From: Spirochaetales bacterium
Lineage (GTDB): Bacteria > Spirochaetota > Spirochaetia > Sphaerochaetales > Sphaerochaetaceae
Direction of reading: 5' to 3'
DNA: 22,483 nucleotides
NCBI GenBank assembly: GCA_028723145.1
Contig: JAQYFM010000058.1
Coordinates: forward strand, 1 to 22,483
Both the position numbers and the translations under genes were made by a program. Below the pieces are notes generated by a model that was given only the letters and a program-made list of their open reading frames with translations, was not told the DNA's origin and did not search any database. Position 1 is the first letter of the stretch, and every line of letters begins with the position of its first letter. Shown here one piece after another: positions 7,274 through 14,785 of this stretch.

Positions 7274-7996
7274 TTATACTTTGAAAAAAAGTAGGTTTTG
7301 CTCTTTATCTTTATAAAGATATCCTTTTGGCTCAAGAGTACACATTCTAAGTAAATCTTGAAAAGAATCAGTTACGAATGCTCCCTCTGCAACTAACCTC
7401 CTTGCTCTTTTGTCCTTTAGACTATTTCTATGTAAAACAATATCATTACCTTTATCTAAAGCTAAAAGAGCTAACTCATATTCTCTCTTTGAAAGGGAGA
7501 AAAAGACAAGAAGTGGTAAGTTAGAAATTAAAGTATCACAATATCTTTTTGTTTCATAGCTATACTCCTCATTACTTTCAAATGGAGATAGTACTTGGCC
7601 TGAGTTTAATACAATTAAGCTTAGTGTTTGCTTATATTTTTTAAGAGCTATTCCAAGTCCCATATCTAGTATAACTCGAATACTTCCATTTGATATAAAA
7701 GCACCACTAAGCACTGCATGCTCACTTCCAAATAAAGATCTTATAGTAATGGGATAGCCATTTAACAAAGCTTCAGCACTATATAGCTTTATTAGCTCTT
7801 TTTCTTCCTCATTAGGATAGGAGCTACCGATAAAAGCAATTGATGAAGCAACATTCTCACCTATAGACATAAATACTTCACTTTCTTCGGTAGCAAAGCA
7901 TGGAAAAGTCTTTTCCCCTTTTTCGAGAATCGAAATACCTTGTTTAAGTTCTTTTTTATACACTTCTTGATAATTACACTGTTTTAGTATTCTCAT
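7274..7996 (-). CDS. Divergent DprA/Smf-like protein (DNA processing family)
   Basis: A 240-residue protein with a degenerate DprA Rossmann fold. AFIGSSYP (about 54-61) corresponds to the VGSR-P motif but lacks the arginine; GSEHAVLSGAF aligns with the GID-AAH-AL segment; VILDMGLGIA aligns with the TIAVLG-GLD strand; the region from LALDKGNDIVL to RRLVAEGAFVTDSFQDLL matches the DprA end, where the G-LI-GA-V-S-DIL pattern is conserved. DprA loads RecA on incoming single-stranded DNA during transformation. This copy lacks the N-terminal SAM domain and the usual C-terminal winged helix, so it may have lost DNA binding. Context supports the call: dprA lies upstream of xerC-hslVU in several phyla, though topA is missing here. 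No Shine-Dalgarno precedes the ATG; a TATTAT box ends seven bases before it. Confidence 0.65.
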   Translation of the reverse strand: MRILKQCNYQEVYKKELKQGISILEKGEKTFPCFATEESEVFMSIGENVASSIAFIGSSYPNEEEKELIKLYSAEALLNGYPITIRSLFGSEHAVLSGAFISNGSIRVILDMGLGIALKKYKQTLSLIVLNSGQVLSPFESNEEYSYETKRYCDTLISNLPLLVFFSLSKREYELALLALDKGNDIVLHRNSLKDKRARRLVAEGAFVTDSFQDLLRMCTLEPKGYLYKDKEQNLLFFKV

Positions 7997-8026
7997 ACTA
8001 ATAATAATAAATTTTTAAAATTTTTT

Positions 8027-8089
8027 ATTTGAAAATCTTATTAATTTATTTATAAACAGTCATAAAAAACTAGAAATAAGCTTTCAAAT
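8027..8089. repeat. Imperfect long inverted repeat between dprA-like gene and orf121
   Basis: Left arm ATTTGAAAATCTTATT (8027-8042) and right arm AATAAGCTTTCAAAT (8075-8089) are complementary except for one mismatch and one extra base, around a 32-base AT-rich centre. Each arm carries a TTGAAA hexamer usable as a -35 box on opposite strands. It fills most of the 152-base intergenic region. Confidence 0.6.
8029..8056 (+). promoter_or_regulatory. Candidate sigma70 promoter for orf121
   Basis: TTGAAA (8029-8034), 16-base spacer, TATAAA (8051-8056). This would give a leader of about 85 bases before the TTG start at 8149. In such AT-rich DNA chance matches are common. Confidence 0.4.
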
Positions 8090-8148
8090 TTATCATATTA
8101 AGTAAAAGAGGTAATTTTAATTCACATTACATTTAAGGGGAGGATAAA

Positions 8149-8514
8149 TTGACTTACTTAGATTTTATTAAAATTTGTGAGAGTCTAAATAAAAAGCGTA
8201 AAGATTATAAGATTGGTAAATACATTTACAACAGTAAAACTCATTCTCTCTCTGATGATAACGGTAATATAGTATGTAATAAGGTTGTACATATAGATGA
8301 CTTAGAGAAGTTTGTAATTGATGAATTTGAGCCTATCATTTTCTATATTGCTGATAATAGAGATGGAGGGTTTAGAAGTACAGTTATTACACCCAATTTA
8401 AAGGATGTTTCAGGAGAAATACTTAAGCTTCATAAAGTAGTGGCAAGATGTCCAAGTGAAGTATTAGAAAAGAGTAATGAATGGGAAGAAGTAAAGAATT
8501 TCAACAATTGTTAA
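8149..8514 (+). CDS. Hypothetical 121-residue cytoplasmic protein
   Basis: I do not recognise this protein. It is mixed alpha/beta in appearance, with a basic N-terminal third (KKRKDYKIGKY), a DDNGN turn, an FYIADNRDGGF segment at about 65-75 and three cysteines (10, 43, 101). There is no signal peptide, membrane segment or known catalytic motif. A TTG start at 8149 is well supported: AGGGGAGG (8136-8143) lies five bases upstream, the strongest ribosome-binding site in the window. It is the only plus-strand gene between the two minus-strand operons, and its TAA stop overlaps the xer stop at 8511 through the shared TTAA. It is probably real and independently expressed. It may be lineage-specific, since it interrupts an otherwise conserved neighbourhood. 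Confidence 0.7.
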   Translation: MTYLDFIKICESLNKKRKDYKIGKYIYNSKTHSLSDDNGNIVCNKVVHIDDLEKFVIDEFEPIIFYIADNRDGGFRSTVITPNLKDVSGEILKLHKVVARCPSEVLEKSNEWEEVKNFNNC

Positions 8515-9464
8515 TCATCAGAGAGAGGAGAAAACTCATCAAATACATTTAATAAATCATCACTATTAAGGTGGGTATATATCTGTGTTGTTTTGATATC
8601 ACTGTGCCCTAAAAGTGTTTGAACTTCCCTTATATTTGCACCATGAGAAAGTAGATGTGTTGCAAAACTATGACGAAGTGTATGGACCGTTGCATTGAGG
8701 CCATACATTTGGATTAAGGCATGGTAGCGTTTATGCATTGCCTGTCTTGTGAGCTTTAAACCTCTACGACCCAAAAAGAGTGCATCTTCGCTATCTTTAT
8801 TCTTTTTTATTCTTCTATCAGCGCTCTTCTTTCTTCTACAAGCTAATATAGGTCTTACGTTTTCAATGTATTCATCCAAGGCGGAAGCAGCAACTTCGCC
8901 AACAAATGTAAGACGTTCCTTATTTCTTTTACCAATTACTCTTAATGTTTTTTCATTTCTATCATAGGAAGATAGTGTTAAATCGATTGCTTCACTTATT
9001 CTTAAGCCACAAGAATAAATTACTTCAAAAAATGTATAGTCACGAAATGAGAGAAGGTTATCACCCTCTTCATTTTTAAACATCGAAAGTATCTCATCTA
9101 CCTCATCTTCAGATAGTGTGTGAGGAAGATAATCTTCTTTTTTAGGCTTTTCAAGAAGTAATGCAGGGTTATCTTCTCTAATTTTTTCAATTACTAAGTA
9201 CCTAAAAAAGGATCTTAATGCAGAGCCTACTTTACTTACTGTTCTAGAGTGCATATTACTAGTGTGAAAAATTACATAGTCCTCAAGCTCATTCAAAGTT
9301 AGCTGAGAAATATCTAGTTTTTTCTCTTCACAATAAGATAAGAGGGAGGTCACTTCCCTTGAATAGACCTCCCTTGTTTTTTCCTCAAGTCTCCTTTCAT
9401 GTTCAAGGTGATCGAGGTAGTCTCTAATTAACTCTTTAGACTGAAAGGATAGATTATTTATCAC
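8511..9464 (-). CDS. Xer-family tyrosine site-specific recombinase (ftsZ-linked)
   Basis: Second tyrosine recombinase of the window, 317-319 residues. Catalytic residues, counted from the ATG at 9470, are R157 (LRISE), K181 (IGKRNKER), H263-T-L-R266, H289 (LGHSD) and Y298 (QIYTH). A basic insertion (about 211-226, CRRKKSADRRIKKNKD) between the core strands makes it about 25 residues longer than the hslV-linked copy. I place the start at GTG 9464 because AGGGG (9471-9475) is six bases upstream of it but abuts the ATG at 9470. The start overlaps the end of ftsZ, so it is the last gene of the dcw operon and co-expressed with division. Together with the copy at 6371 it probably forms the XerC-XerD pair; which is which cannot be decided here. 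Confidence 0.88.
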   Translation of the reverse strand: MINNLSFQSKELIRDYLDHLEHERRLEEKTREVYSREVTSLLSYCEEKKLDISQLTLNELEDYVIFHTSNMHSRTVSKVGSALRSFFRYLVIEKIREDNPALLLEKPKKEDYLPHTLSEDEVDEILSMFKNEEGDNLLSFRDYTFFEVIYSCGLRISEAIDLTLSSYDRNEKTLRVIGKRNKERLTFVGEVAASALDEYIENVRPILACRRKKSADRRIKKNKDSEDALFLGRRGLKLTRQAMHKRYHALIQMYGLNATVHTLRHSFATHLLSHGANIREVQTLLGHSDIKTTQIYTHLNSDDLLNVFDEFSPLSDD

Positions 9465-10719
9465 TATCATCCCCTGAGCGATATCTCATTACAGCAGGAA
9501 TTGAGTAATCATTTGCTTGAACTCCACGTTTTCCAAGTTGTTGCTGTAAATCCTGCCATCTATTTACTGTGATTGCCTCAGCGTCTGAAACTGCTGGCTT
9601 CTGAGGCTGAGGTTGTGGAGAATCTACCTTATTAGCTCTTGAGTCAATGTGCATCTGCTGTTCCTTAGGTTGCTCATTATTGTTAACAAATCTTCTTACA
9701 GCAGATTCTGTATCAGATTCACCACCCATAACCTCAGTCTTTGGCTCAAAGCCAGTTGCTACAACTGTTACTTTGATTCTATCACCAAGCTCAGGGTTAA
9801 AAGCCTGACCTGCAATAATAAGTGCATCATCAGCACAGTTTTCTGTAATTAACTCAACTACATCTTGGTACTCTTGAAGTGTTAAGTTATCGCTACCTGC
9901 TAAGTTAACAAGAACACTCTTAGCACCATCGATAGAAGCATTCTCAAGAAGAGGATTACTAATTGCTTCTTTAGCAGCATCAATTGCGCGATTTGCACCT
10001 TCACCAAAGCCAATACCCATTAAGGCATCACCCTTACCCTTCATTACTGTTTTAACATCGGCAAAGTCGATATTAATTTCACCAGGTTCTGTAATTAACT
10101 CACTAATTCCCTGAACACCTTGGTAAAGTACATCATCAGCAATTAAGAAAGCTTGCTTAATTGGTGTGTTATTCTCTACTACCTTTAGTAGATATTGGTT
10201 AGGAATTAAAATCAAGGTATCTACCTGCTTTCTAAGGCGTTCAATACCAGCTTGAGCAAGCATGAATTTCTTTTTTCCTTCAAAAGCAAATGGTGTTGTA
10301 ACTACAGCAACAGTTAGTGCATTACAGCTCTTTGCAATTTCAGCAACAACTGCAGCAGCACCAGTTCCTGTACCACCACCCATACCAGCTGTAATAAATA
10401 CCATATCTGTATTTTCAAGTTCTGCTTTAATTTCTTCCTTTGACTCTAAGGCAGCCTTTTCACCAATCTCAGGCTGACCACCAGCACCAAGACCTCCAGT
10501 AAGCTCCTTTCCAATCGCGATACGGGTCTGAGCATTTGATCTCTGCAAGGCTTGAACATCTGTATTCAAAGCTACGAAAGAAACCTTCTTCAGTCCTGAT
10601 GCGATCATTCTGTTAACAGCATTTCCCCCTGCGCCGCCTACACCTACTACCTTAATAATTGTTGGAACTGCTTGTTCCCCTGTTGTAGTGTCTTCAATGT
10701 CAAAAATACCAAATCCCAT
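9454..10719 (-). CDS. ftsZ: Cell division GTPase FtsZ
   Basis: Bacterial tubulin homologue that polymerises into the Z ring. At 421 residues it carries GVGGAGGNAVNRM (26-38), the tubulin signature GGGTGTG (114-120) and the T7 catalytic loop NIDFAD (216-221). A variable Gln/Pro-rich linker (about 330-395) leads to the C-terminal peptide DYSIPAVMRYR (404-414), the docking site for FtsA and other partners. AGGAG six bases before the ATG overlaps the ftsA stop codon (TAGGAG). All residues expected for GTP binding and hydrolysis are present. Confidence 0.98.
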   Translation of the reverse strand: MGFGIFDIEDTTTGEQAVPTIIKVVGVGGAGGNAVNRMIASGLKKVSFVALNTDVQALQRSNAQTRIAIGKELTGGLGAGGQPEIGEKAALESKEEIKAELENTDMVFITAGMGGGTGTGAAAVVAEIAKSCNALTVAVVTTPFAFEGKKKFMLAQAGIERLRKQVDTLILIPNQYLLKVVENNTPIKQAFLIADDVLYQGVQGISELITEPGEINIDFADVKTVMKGKGDALMGIGFGEGANRAIDAAKEAISNPLLENASIDGAKSVLVNLAGSDNLTLQEYQDVVELITENCADDALIIAGQAFNPELGDRIKVTVVATGFEPKTEVMGGESDTESAVRRFVNNNEQPKEQQMHIDSRANKVDSPQPQPQKPAVSDAEAITVNRWQDLQQQLGKRGVQANDYSIPAVMRYRSGDDSDK

Positions 10720-10728
10720 ATCTAACTC

Positions 10729-11961
10729 CTAAAATAACTTACCAAATAAACCCTTAAGCTTAGAAGCAAAAGTACTCTTTTCCTCTTTTCTATTTCCTTG
10801 ACTGCTTTGGTTACTAATTTTTCTAGCTTCACTTTTTAATAATCCTAGTACAGTTGAGTACTTTGGATCGATATAGCTTCTATCTAAGCCTCCAATTGCT
10901 TCTGGAAAACCAATTCGCGCTGGAAGGCGGAATATTTCACTAGCTAAATCTGTAACACCAGATAAAAGAGAACCTCCACCAACTAATACAATTCCACCAC
11001 CATAGTTGCCTTTTGTCTCACACTTCTCAAGTTCCATTGATAAAAGTGTAAAAATTTCAGCCATTCGAGGTTCAATTATTTCTGCAAGAGCTCTTTTAGG
11101 CATTTTTATTGGAGGAAGCCCTCCTACCTGTGGAATTATTACCATGTCATCAGGATTAACAGCTGGAACGTAACATGAACCAGATTGACACTTAATTTGC
11201 TCTGCAACCTGCTTTGGCTTATTTAAAATGTATGATAAATCGCTTGTAATTGAATCACCACCAAATCCAACACCACCAGCATAGATTGGGCTTCCACCTG
11301 AGTAAGCAATCATATTGGTTGTTCCATACCCGATATTGATAATGATTGTACCCATCTCCTTATCTTCACTAGATAGTACTACTTCACTATCAGCAACTGA
11401 CTGTAGCATTAAGCGCTGAACTTGAAGTCCTGCACGTTGAACACACTTTCTTTGATTTTGACAAATAGAGGATGAACCTGTAATTAACAATACCCTACTC
11501 TCAAGTCTTCGACCAAGCATATCAATTGGGTCTTTAATTCCACTTCTACTATCTACCTGAAAGTCCTGAACCAAGGTATGTAAAAATTCTCTATCTTGAG
11601 GAAGCTCTCTAGCACGTGCTACATCTAAGCTTCTATAAATATCATCCTTTTTTATCTCTTGCTCTTTTGAATTAATTCCAACTACTCCAACAGATTGAAT
11701 ACCTTGGATGTGGTCGCCACCAACACCAAGAATTGCAGAGTGCACTTCGCATCCTGCCTGTAGCTCTGCATCTGAGATAACTGAGTTTATGGTACGTAGA
11801 GTTTGTTCAATATTTACTATGGATCCAGAGCGAACTCCTTCGGTTGGTTTTTCGCAAAGGGCATCAATCATTAGATTACCTTCGCGACCTACAGAGCCAA
11901 TAACAGCTCGGGTCCAACTCGATCCAATATCAAGCCCCATCATTATTCTGTCACTTGCCAT
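10729..11961 (-). CDS. ftsA: Cell division actin homologue FtsA
   Basis: Membrane tether of the Z ring. The 410-residue protein has the actin-fold phosphate-1 loop GLDIGSSWTRAVIG (9-22), the 1C subdomain specific to FtsA (about 85-165), the phosphate-2 region NIGYGTTN (209-216) and the adenosine motif GIVLVGGGSLLSG (323-335). A Ser/Gln/Lys linker leads to the amphipathic membrane-targeting helix FASKLKGLFGKLF at the extreme C-terminus. In the phosphate-2 region both acidic residues usual in the family are Asn (209 and 216), which could lower ATP hydrolysis. An insertion with a Cys pair (CQSGSC, 258-263) lies in subdomain 2. AGGAG nine bases upstream of the ATG; the start overlaps the ftsQ end by 11 bases. 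Confidence 0.96.
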   Translation of the reverse strand: MASDRIMMGLDIGSSWTRAVIGSVGREGNLMIDALCEKPTEGVRSGSIVNIEQTLRTINSVISDAELQAGCEVHSAILGVGGDHIQGIQSVGVVGINSKEQEIKKDDIYRSLDVARARELPQDREFLHTLVQDFQVDSRSGIKDPIDMLGRRLESRVLLITGSSSICQNQRKCVQRAGLQVQRLMLQSVADSEVVLSSEDKEMGTIIINIGYGTTNMIAYSGGSPIYAGGVGFGGDSITSDLSYILNKPKQVAEQIKCQSGSCYVPAVNPDDMVIIPQVGGLPPIKMPKRALAEIIEPRMAEIFTLLSMELEKCETKGNYGGGIVLVGGGSLLSGVTDLASEIFRLPARIGFPEAIGGLDRSYIDPKYSTVLGLLKSEARKISNQSSQGNRKEEKSTFASKLKGLFGKLF

Positions 11962-12730
11962 AATTTATATCTCCTGACGAGTAGCGCTTTACGAGTGCAT
12001 CCTTATATAAATCATATCGTATCATAGACTTCTTCGTATAAGTACTAATCTCGCTCTCTGCTTCTTTTCTGATAACTTTTATACTATCACTGATTCGATT
12101 CTTTGACACTCTCTCTTTAACAAAAAGTTGCGAAGATAGTGGTCCTAGAGTGATAACAATTTGTCCAAAGCCATCACCATTGTTATTATCATACTTTATT
12201 CGGGTTATCAATGCACTATTTTCTTCACTTGAAGAAGCAATTAGTTCTAGTACACTATCAAGTTCTCCTCTAACTCCATAGTTTAAAAGATAACTAATAT
12301 ACTCAGGAAGTACCTCAATAACAACCATTCTATTTACTAAAAATTCTACTTCATCATCTCTAACCCTATTAAGTTTTCCATTGGAAACAATGTAGTAGGA
12401 ATTGTTGTCACTTAATAAACACTTTTGAGGTGTAGGTGAAATATGTATCTCTAAAGTTGAAGGAAAAGACCAAATTAAAGTTACATCATCAACCTCAGCA
12501 AAGGCTTTTAGCCTTGCTCTTTCCTTATCAAAGTCAAGGTTAAATCTATTTTGTGAATAATATGATGAAATAACATTTTCCAAGCTTTTACTTACATCAC
12601 TTACCCCAAATAGTTTTATAGCTGAAATGTTAAATAGAGGTATAAAAGACAGTGAATAGAGTACTGTTATTACAAACAGTGATAACAGTATCAACACTAC
12701 TATCATTACCATTGTTCTGCTTTTAGCCAT
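11951..12730 (-). CDS. ftsQ: Cell division protein FtsQ/DivIB
   Basis: Bitopic divisome protein of 259 residues: a short basic N-terminus, one membrane segment (about 7-32), a POTRA domain (about 33-105, starting FNISAIKLFGVSDV) and a beta domain through about residue 215, then a charged tail. FtsQ/DivIB holds FtsL and FtsB and recruits FtsW-FtsI. The assignment rests on topology, the POTRA pattern and position immediately before ftsA; overall sequence in this family is poorly conserved. It overlaps ftsW by eight bases upstream and ftsA by 11 bases downstream. GGTGAG lies just before the ATG. Confidence 0.88.
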   Translation of the reverse strand: MAKSRTMVMIVVLILLSLFVITVLYSLSFIPLFNISAIKLFGVSDVSKSLENVISSYYSQNRFNLDFDKERARLKAFAEVDDVTLIWSFPSTLEIHISPTPQKCLLSDNNSYYIVSNGKLNRVRDDEVEFLVNRMVVIEVLPEYISYLLNYGVRGELDSVLELIASSSEENSALITRIKYDNNNGDGFGQIVITLGPLSSQLFVKERVSKNRISDSIKVIRKEAESEISTYTKKSMIRYDLYKDALVKRYSSGDINYGK

Positions 12731-13901
12731 TTCTCACCTTCACAGAATCTTTAATAACTCTATATAACAAGCCACATTCAATTATTATTACAAATAAATT
12801 TGTGCCACCTTGGCTAAAGAATGGTAGTGGAATACCTGTTGGTGGTAATAATCCAGTTACAACAAAAATATTTATTAGGACTTGGATTATTATCATCATT
12901 GTTATTCCAAGTGCCAAATTACTAAAGAATTTATTTCTAATTCTTTCTCTTTGGCAAGCTCTCATTCCTAGTACCATAAATAGGAAAAAGAGAATAAATA
13001 AAATGAATATACCAACAAAACCACACTCTTCTGCAAAAGATGAGAAGATAAAGTCATTTTGAACTTCAGGAAGTGAACCTAGTTTATAGTATCCGTTTCC
13101 TAACCCCTTTCCAAATAAGCCACCTTCTTTAATTGCAGAAAGTGACATATTTACCTGCCACTCAAGCCCTGTTGGGTCTAGTCCTGGAAATAAAAATGAA
13201 GCAATACGTTTAACTCTGTAACTCTCACTTAGTAGTAAGAATAATGCTGGTGGAGTTAAAAAGGCTACAAATGTAATAATGTATCTAAGTTTAAAGCCAC
13301 CAGATAAACATAGTATTAATCCAGTTAGTAAGAATAGTATTGTTGTTGTATATGCTTTTTGCATTAGTATTAATGCAGAGAAAACTAATATGATTAATAT
13401 TGGTATTAAATAGTACCAGCCTAAATATTTTTTAAAGTTTTCATCGGAAAAGAATGTACTTAAAAAAAGAATTAATGCTAGCTTTGCTATTTCACTTGGT
13501 TGAAAGGATGGAATAAGTGGTAAGTCAAGCCACCTTCTTGCTCCCATTACGCTTACTCCAAATGGAGAAAATAGTGTTAAGAGTAATAATATAAATGAAA
13601 GAGCTAAAAGCAAATATGAAGATATTTTTAACCACTTTTCAGGTATGTAATTAATTATTATTGCAGCAAATAATCCTAAAAGGGCAAAAATGCCTTGCTT
13701 TAAAATGAAATAGTAATGAGGAAGTCCCTTTGATATTGCTTCTGGATAGCTTGCAGAATATAGAGTTAGACCACCCATTAATATTAAAATTAGTGTTACA
13801 CAAATAAATGTAAATGGAGATAGCGCTCCTTCATTTCTATCTCTTACAAGTTCAAGTGTTTCTCTATAGTCACTGTAATCAACAATTCTATCTTCTCTCA
13901 T
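12723..13901 (-). CDS. ftsW: Septal peptidoglycan glycosyltransferase FtsW (SEDS family)
   Basis: Polytopic membrane protein (392 residues, about ten hydrophobic segments starting near residue 30) that polymerises lipid II at the septum. Diagnostic SEDS features are GARRWLDLPLIPSFQPSEIAK (119-140), the PEVQNDFIFSSFAEECGFVG block with the likely catalytic Asp at 283, and LPPTGIPLPFFSQGGT (352-367). FtsW is favoured over RodA by its place between mraY and ftsQ. The start codon overlaps the mraY stop as ATGA, with a GGGGG ribosome-binding site four bases upstream. Its transpeptidase partner FtsI is encoded separately at 1730. Confidence 0.95.
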   Translation of the reverse strand: MREDRIVDYSDYRETLELVRDRNEGALSPFTFICVTLILILMGGLTLYSASYPEAISKGLPHYYFILKQGIFALLGLFAAIIINYIPEKWLKISSYLLLALSFILLLLTLFSPFGVSVMGARRWLDLPLIPSFQPSEIAKLALILFLSTFFSDENFKKYLGWYYLIPILIILVFSALILMQKAYTTTILFLLTGLILCLSGGFKLRYIITFVAFLTPPALFLLLSESYRVKRIASFLFPGLDPTGLEWQVNMSLSAIKEGGLFGKGLGNGYYKLGSLPEVQNDFIFSSFAEECGFVGIFILFILFFLFMVLGMRACQRERIRNKFFSNLALGITMMIIIQVLINIFVVTGLLPPTGIPLPFFSQGGTNLFVIIIECGLLYRVIKDSVKVRNG

Positions 13902-14785
13902 TTTGCCCCCAAGAAAAGAGTAACAGATAATATAGAGAATAAAAATGAAATGCAGGCAAATCTATCACAGATTTTTTCCTCTTTATACCCTTTCTTTTCT
14001 AATGCATGGTGTATTGGTGCAATAGAAAAAACTTTACGTTTGAATACTCTAATCGAAAAGATTTGAATAAATGATGAAAGAAGCTCTAGTGCAAATACCC
14101 CACAAGATAGTGCCATCATAAATGGTTTAGTACTAAGTAATCCTATTAAAGCTAAAATTGAACCTAGCATATGACTTCCTGCATCACCCATAAATACACT
14201 TGCCTTTGGTGCGTTGTAGTATAAAAAAGCAATGTATGAGGCTAATGCAATTAAGGAAATACTTCTTATTGAGTTAAAACAAAATGCAAAAACTATAAAT
14301 GGTGCAATAGAACACTTTGTAGCAAGGCCATCTAAGCCATCTGTAATGTTTACTCCATTAACTATAAATACAATGTAAAAAGTTGTTAAAACGTAATAAA
14401 TTACTTTATTTGTATTTGTATAATACCCATAATTTCTAACAAGTATAGAAACAATTAGAGCAGCAATTATTTGAAGTAAAAGTTTTGTAAGACTTTTTAA
14501 TCCATCACTTGATACTCTTTTTACTTTTAGAAAATCATCAATAAAGCCAACTAAGAAAAACAAAACAATTGTAATAACTGCGATCAAGCCTTCATTAGTT
14601 CTATAAAAAAATAAAAAAGTAATTATTAAAGATATTATTATTGCAACAGAACCAAAAGCAGGAGTACCTGCTTTAACCATGTGCTCACTTAATTCAGGCT
14701 TTATTGGAGATGTAAATTTTAATGAAGCCTTTATTACTAAAGGCATTAAGAGAAAGCATATTGAGAATGAAAAAAAAAGTGACAA
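13898..14785 (-). CDS. mraY: Phospho-N-acetylmuramoyl-pentapeptide-transferase MraY (short form)
   Basis: Integral membrane enzyme that transfers phospho-MurNAc-pentapeptide from UDP to undecaprenyl phosphate, making lipid I. Motifs: HMVKAGTPAFGS (35-46), FIDDFLK (81-87, catalytic Asp pair), NGVNITDGLDGLA (143-155), FMGDAGSHMLG (198-208) and APIHHALEKKG (256-266). At 295 residues it is shorter than the usual 320-360, missing part of the first membrane helix, and the HHH motif is reduced to IHHA, so one conserved His is lost. A TTG start at 14785 directly follows the murF TGA; no earlier in-frame start is possible. GGGAGG inside the murF end lies eight bases upstream. The remaining catalytic residues suggest an active enzyme. 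Confidence 0.93.
   Translation of the reverse strand: MSLFFSFSICFLLMPLVIKASLKFTSPIKPELSEHMVKAGTPAFGSVAIIISLIITFLFFYRTNEGLIAVITIVLFFLVGFIDDFLKVKRVSSDGLKSLTKLLLQIIAALIVSILVRNYGYYTNTNKVIYYVLTTFYIVFIVNGVNITDGLDGLATKCSIAPFIVFAFCFNSIRSISLIALASYIAFLYYNAPKASVFMGDAGSHMLGSILALIGLLSTKPFMMALSCGVFALELLSSFIQIFSIRVFKRKVFSIAPIHHALEKKGYKEEKICDRFACISFLFSILSVTLFLGAK

Noticed and set aside
8090..8110. Possible dif site near the xer genes
   Set aside because: Only a weak partial resemblance to one XerD-side half-site (ATTAAGTAAA); no 28-base site with two arms was found.
8511..9464. Phage integrase or mobile-element interpretation of the xer genes
   Set aside because: Both have Xer length and motifs and sit in housekeeping operons with no att-like repeats, tRNA gene or phage genes nearby.
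10262..10477. Plus-strand reading frame opposite ftsZ
   Set aside because: It is the complement of conserved FtsZ GTP-binding sequence, rich in Ala, Val and Pro, with no ribosome-binding site or family resemblance.
11708..11977. Plus-strand reading frame opposite the ftsA start
   Set aside because: Shadow of conserved FtsA codons; composition and lack of ribosome-binding site do not support a gene.
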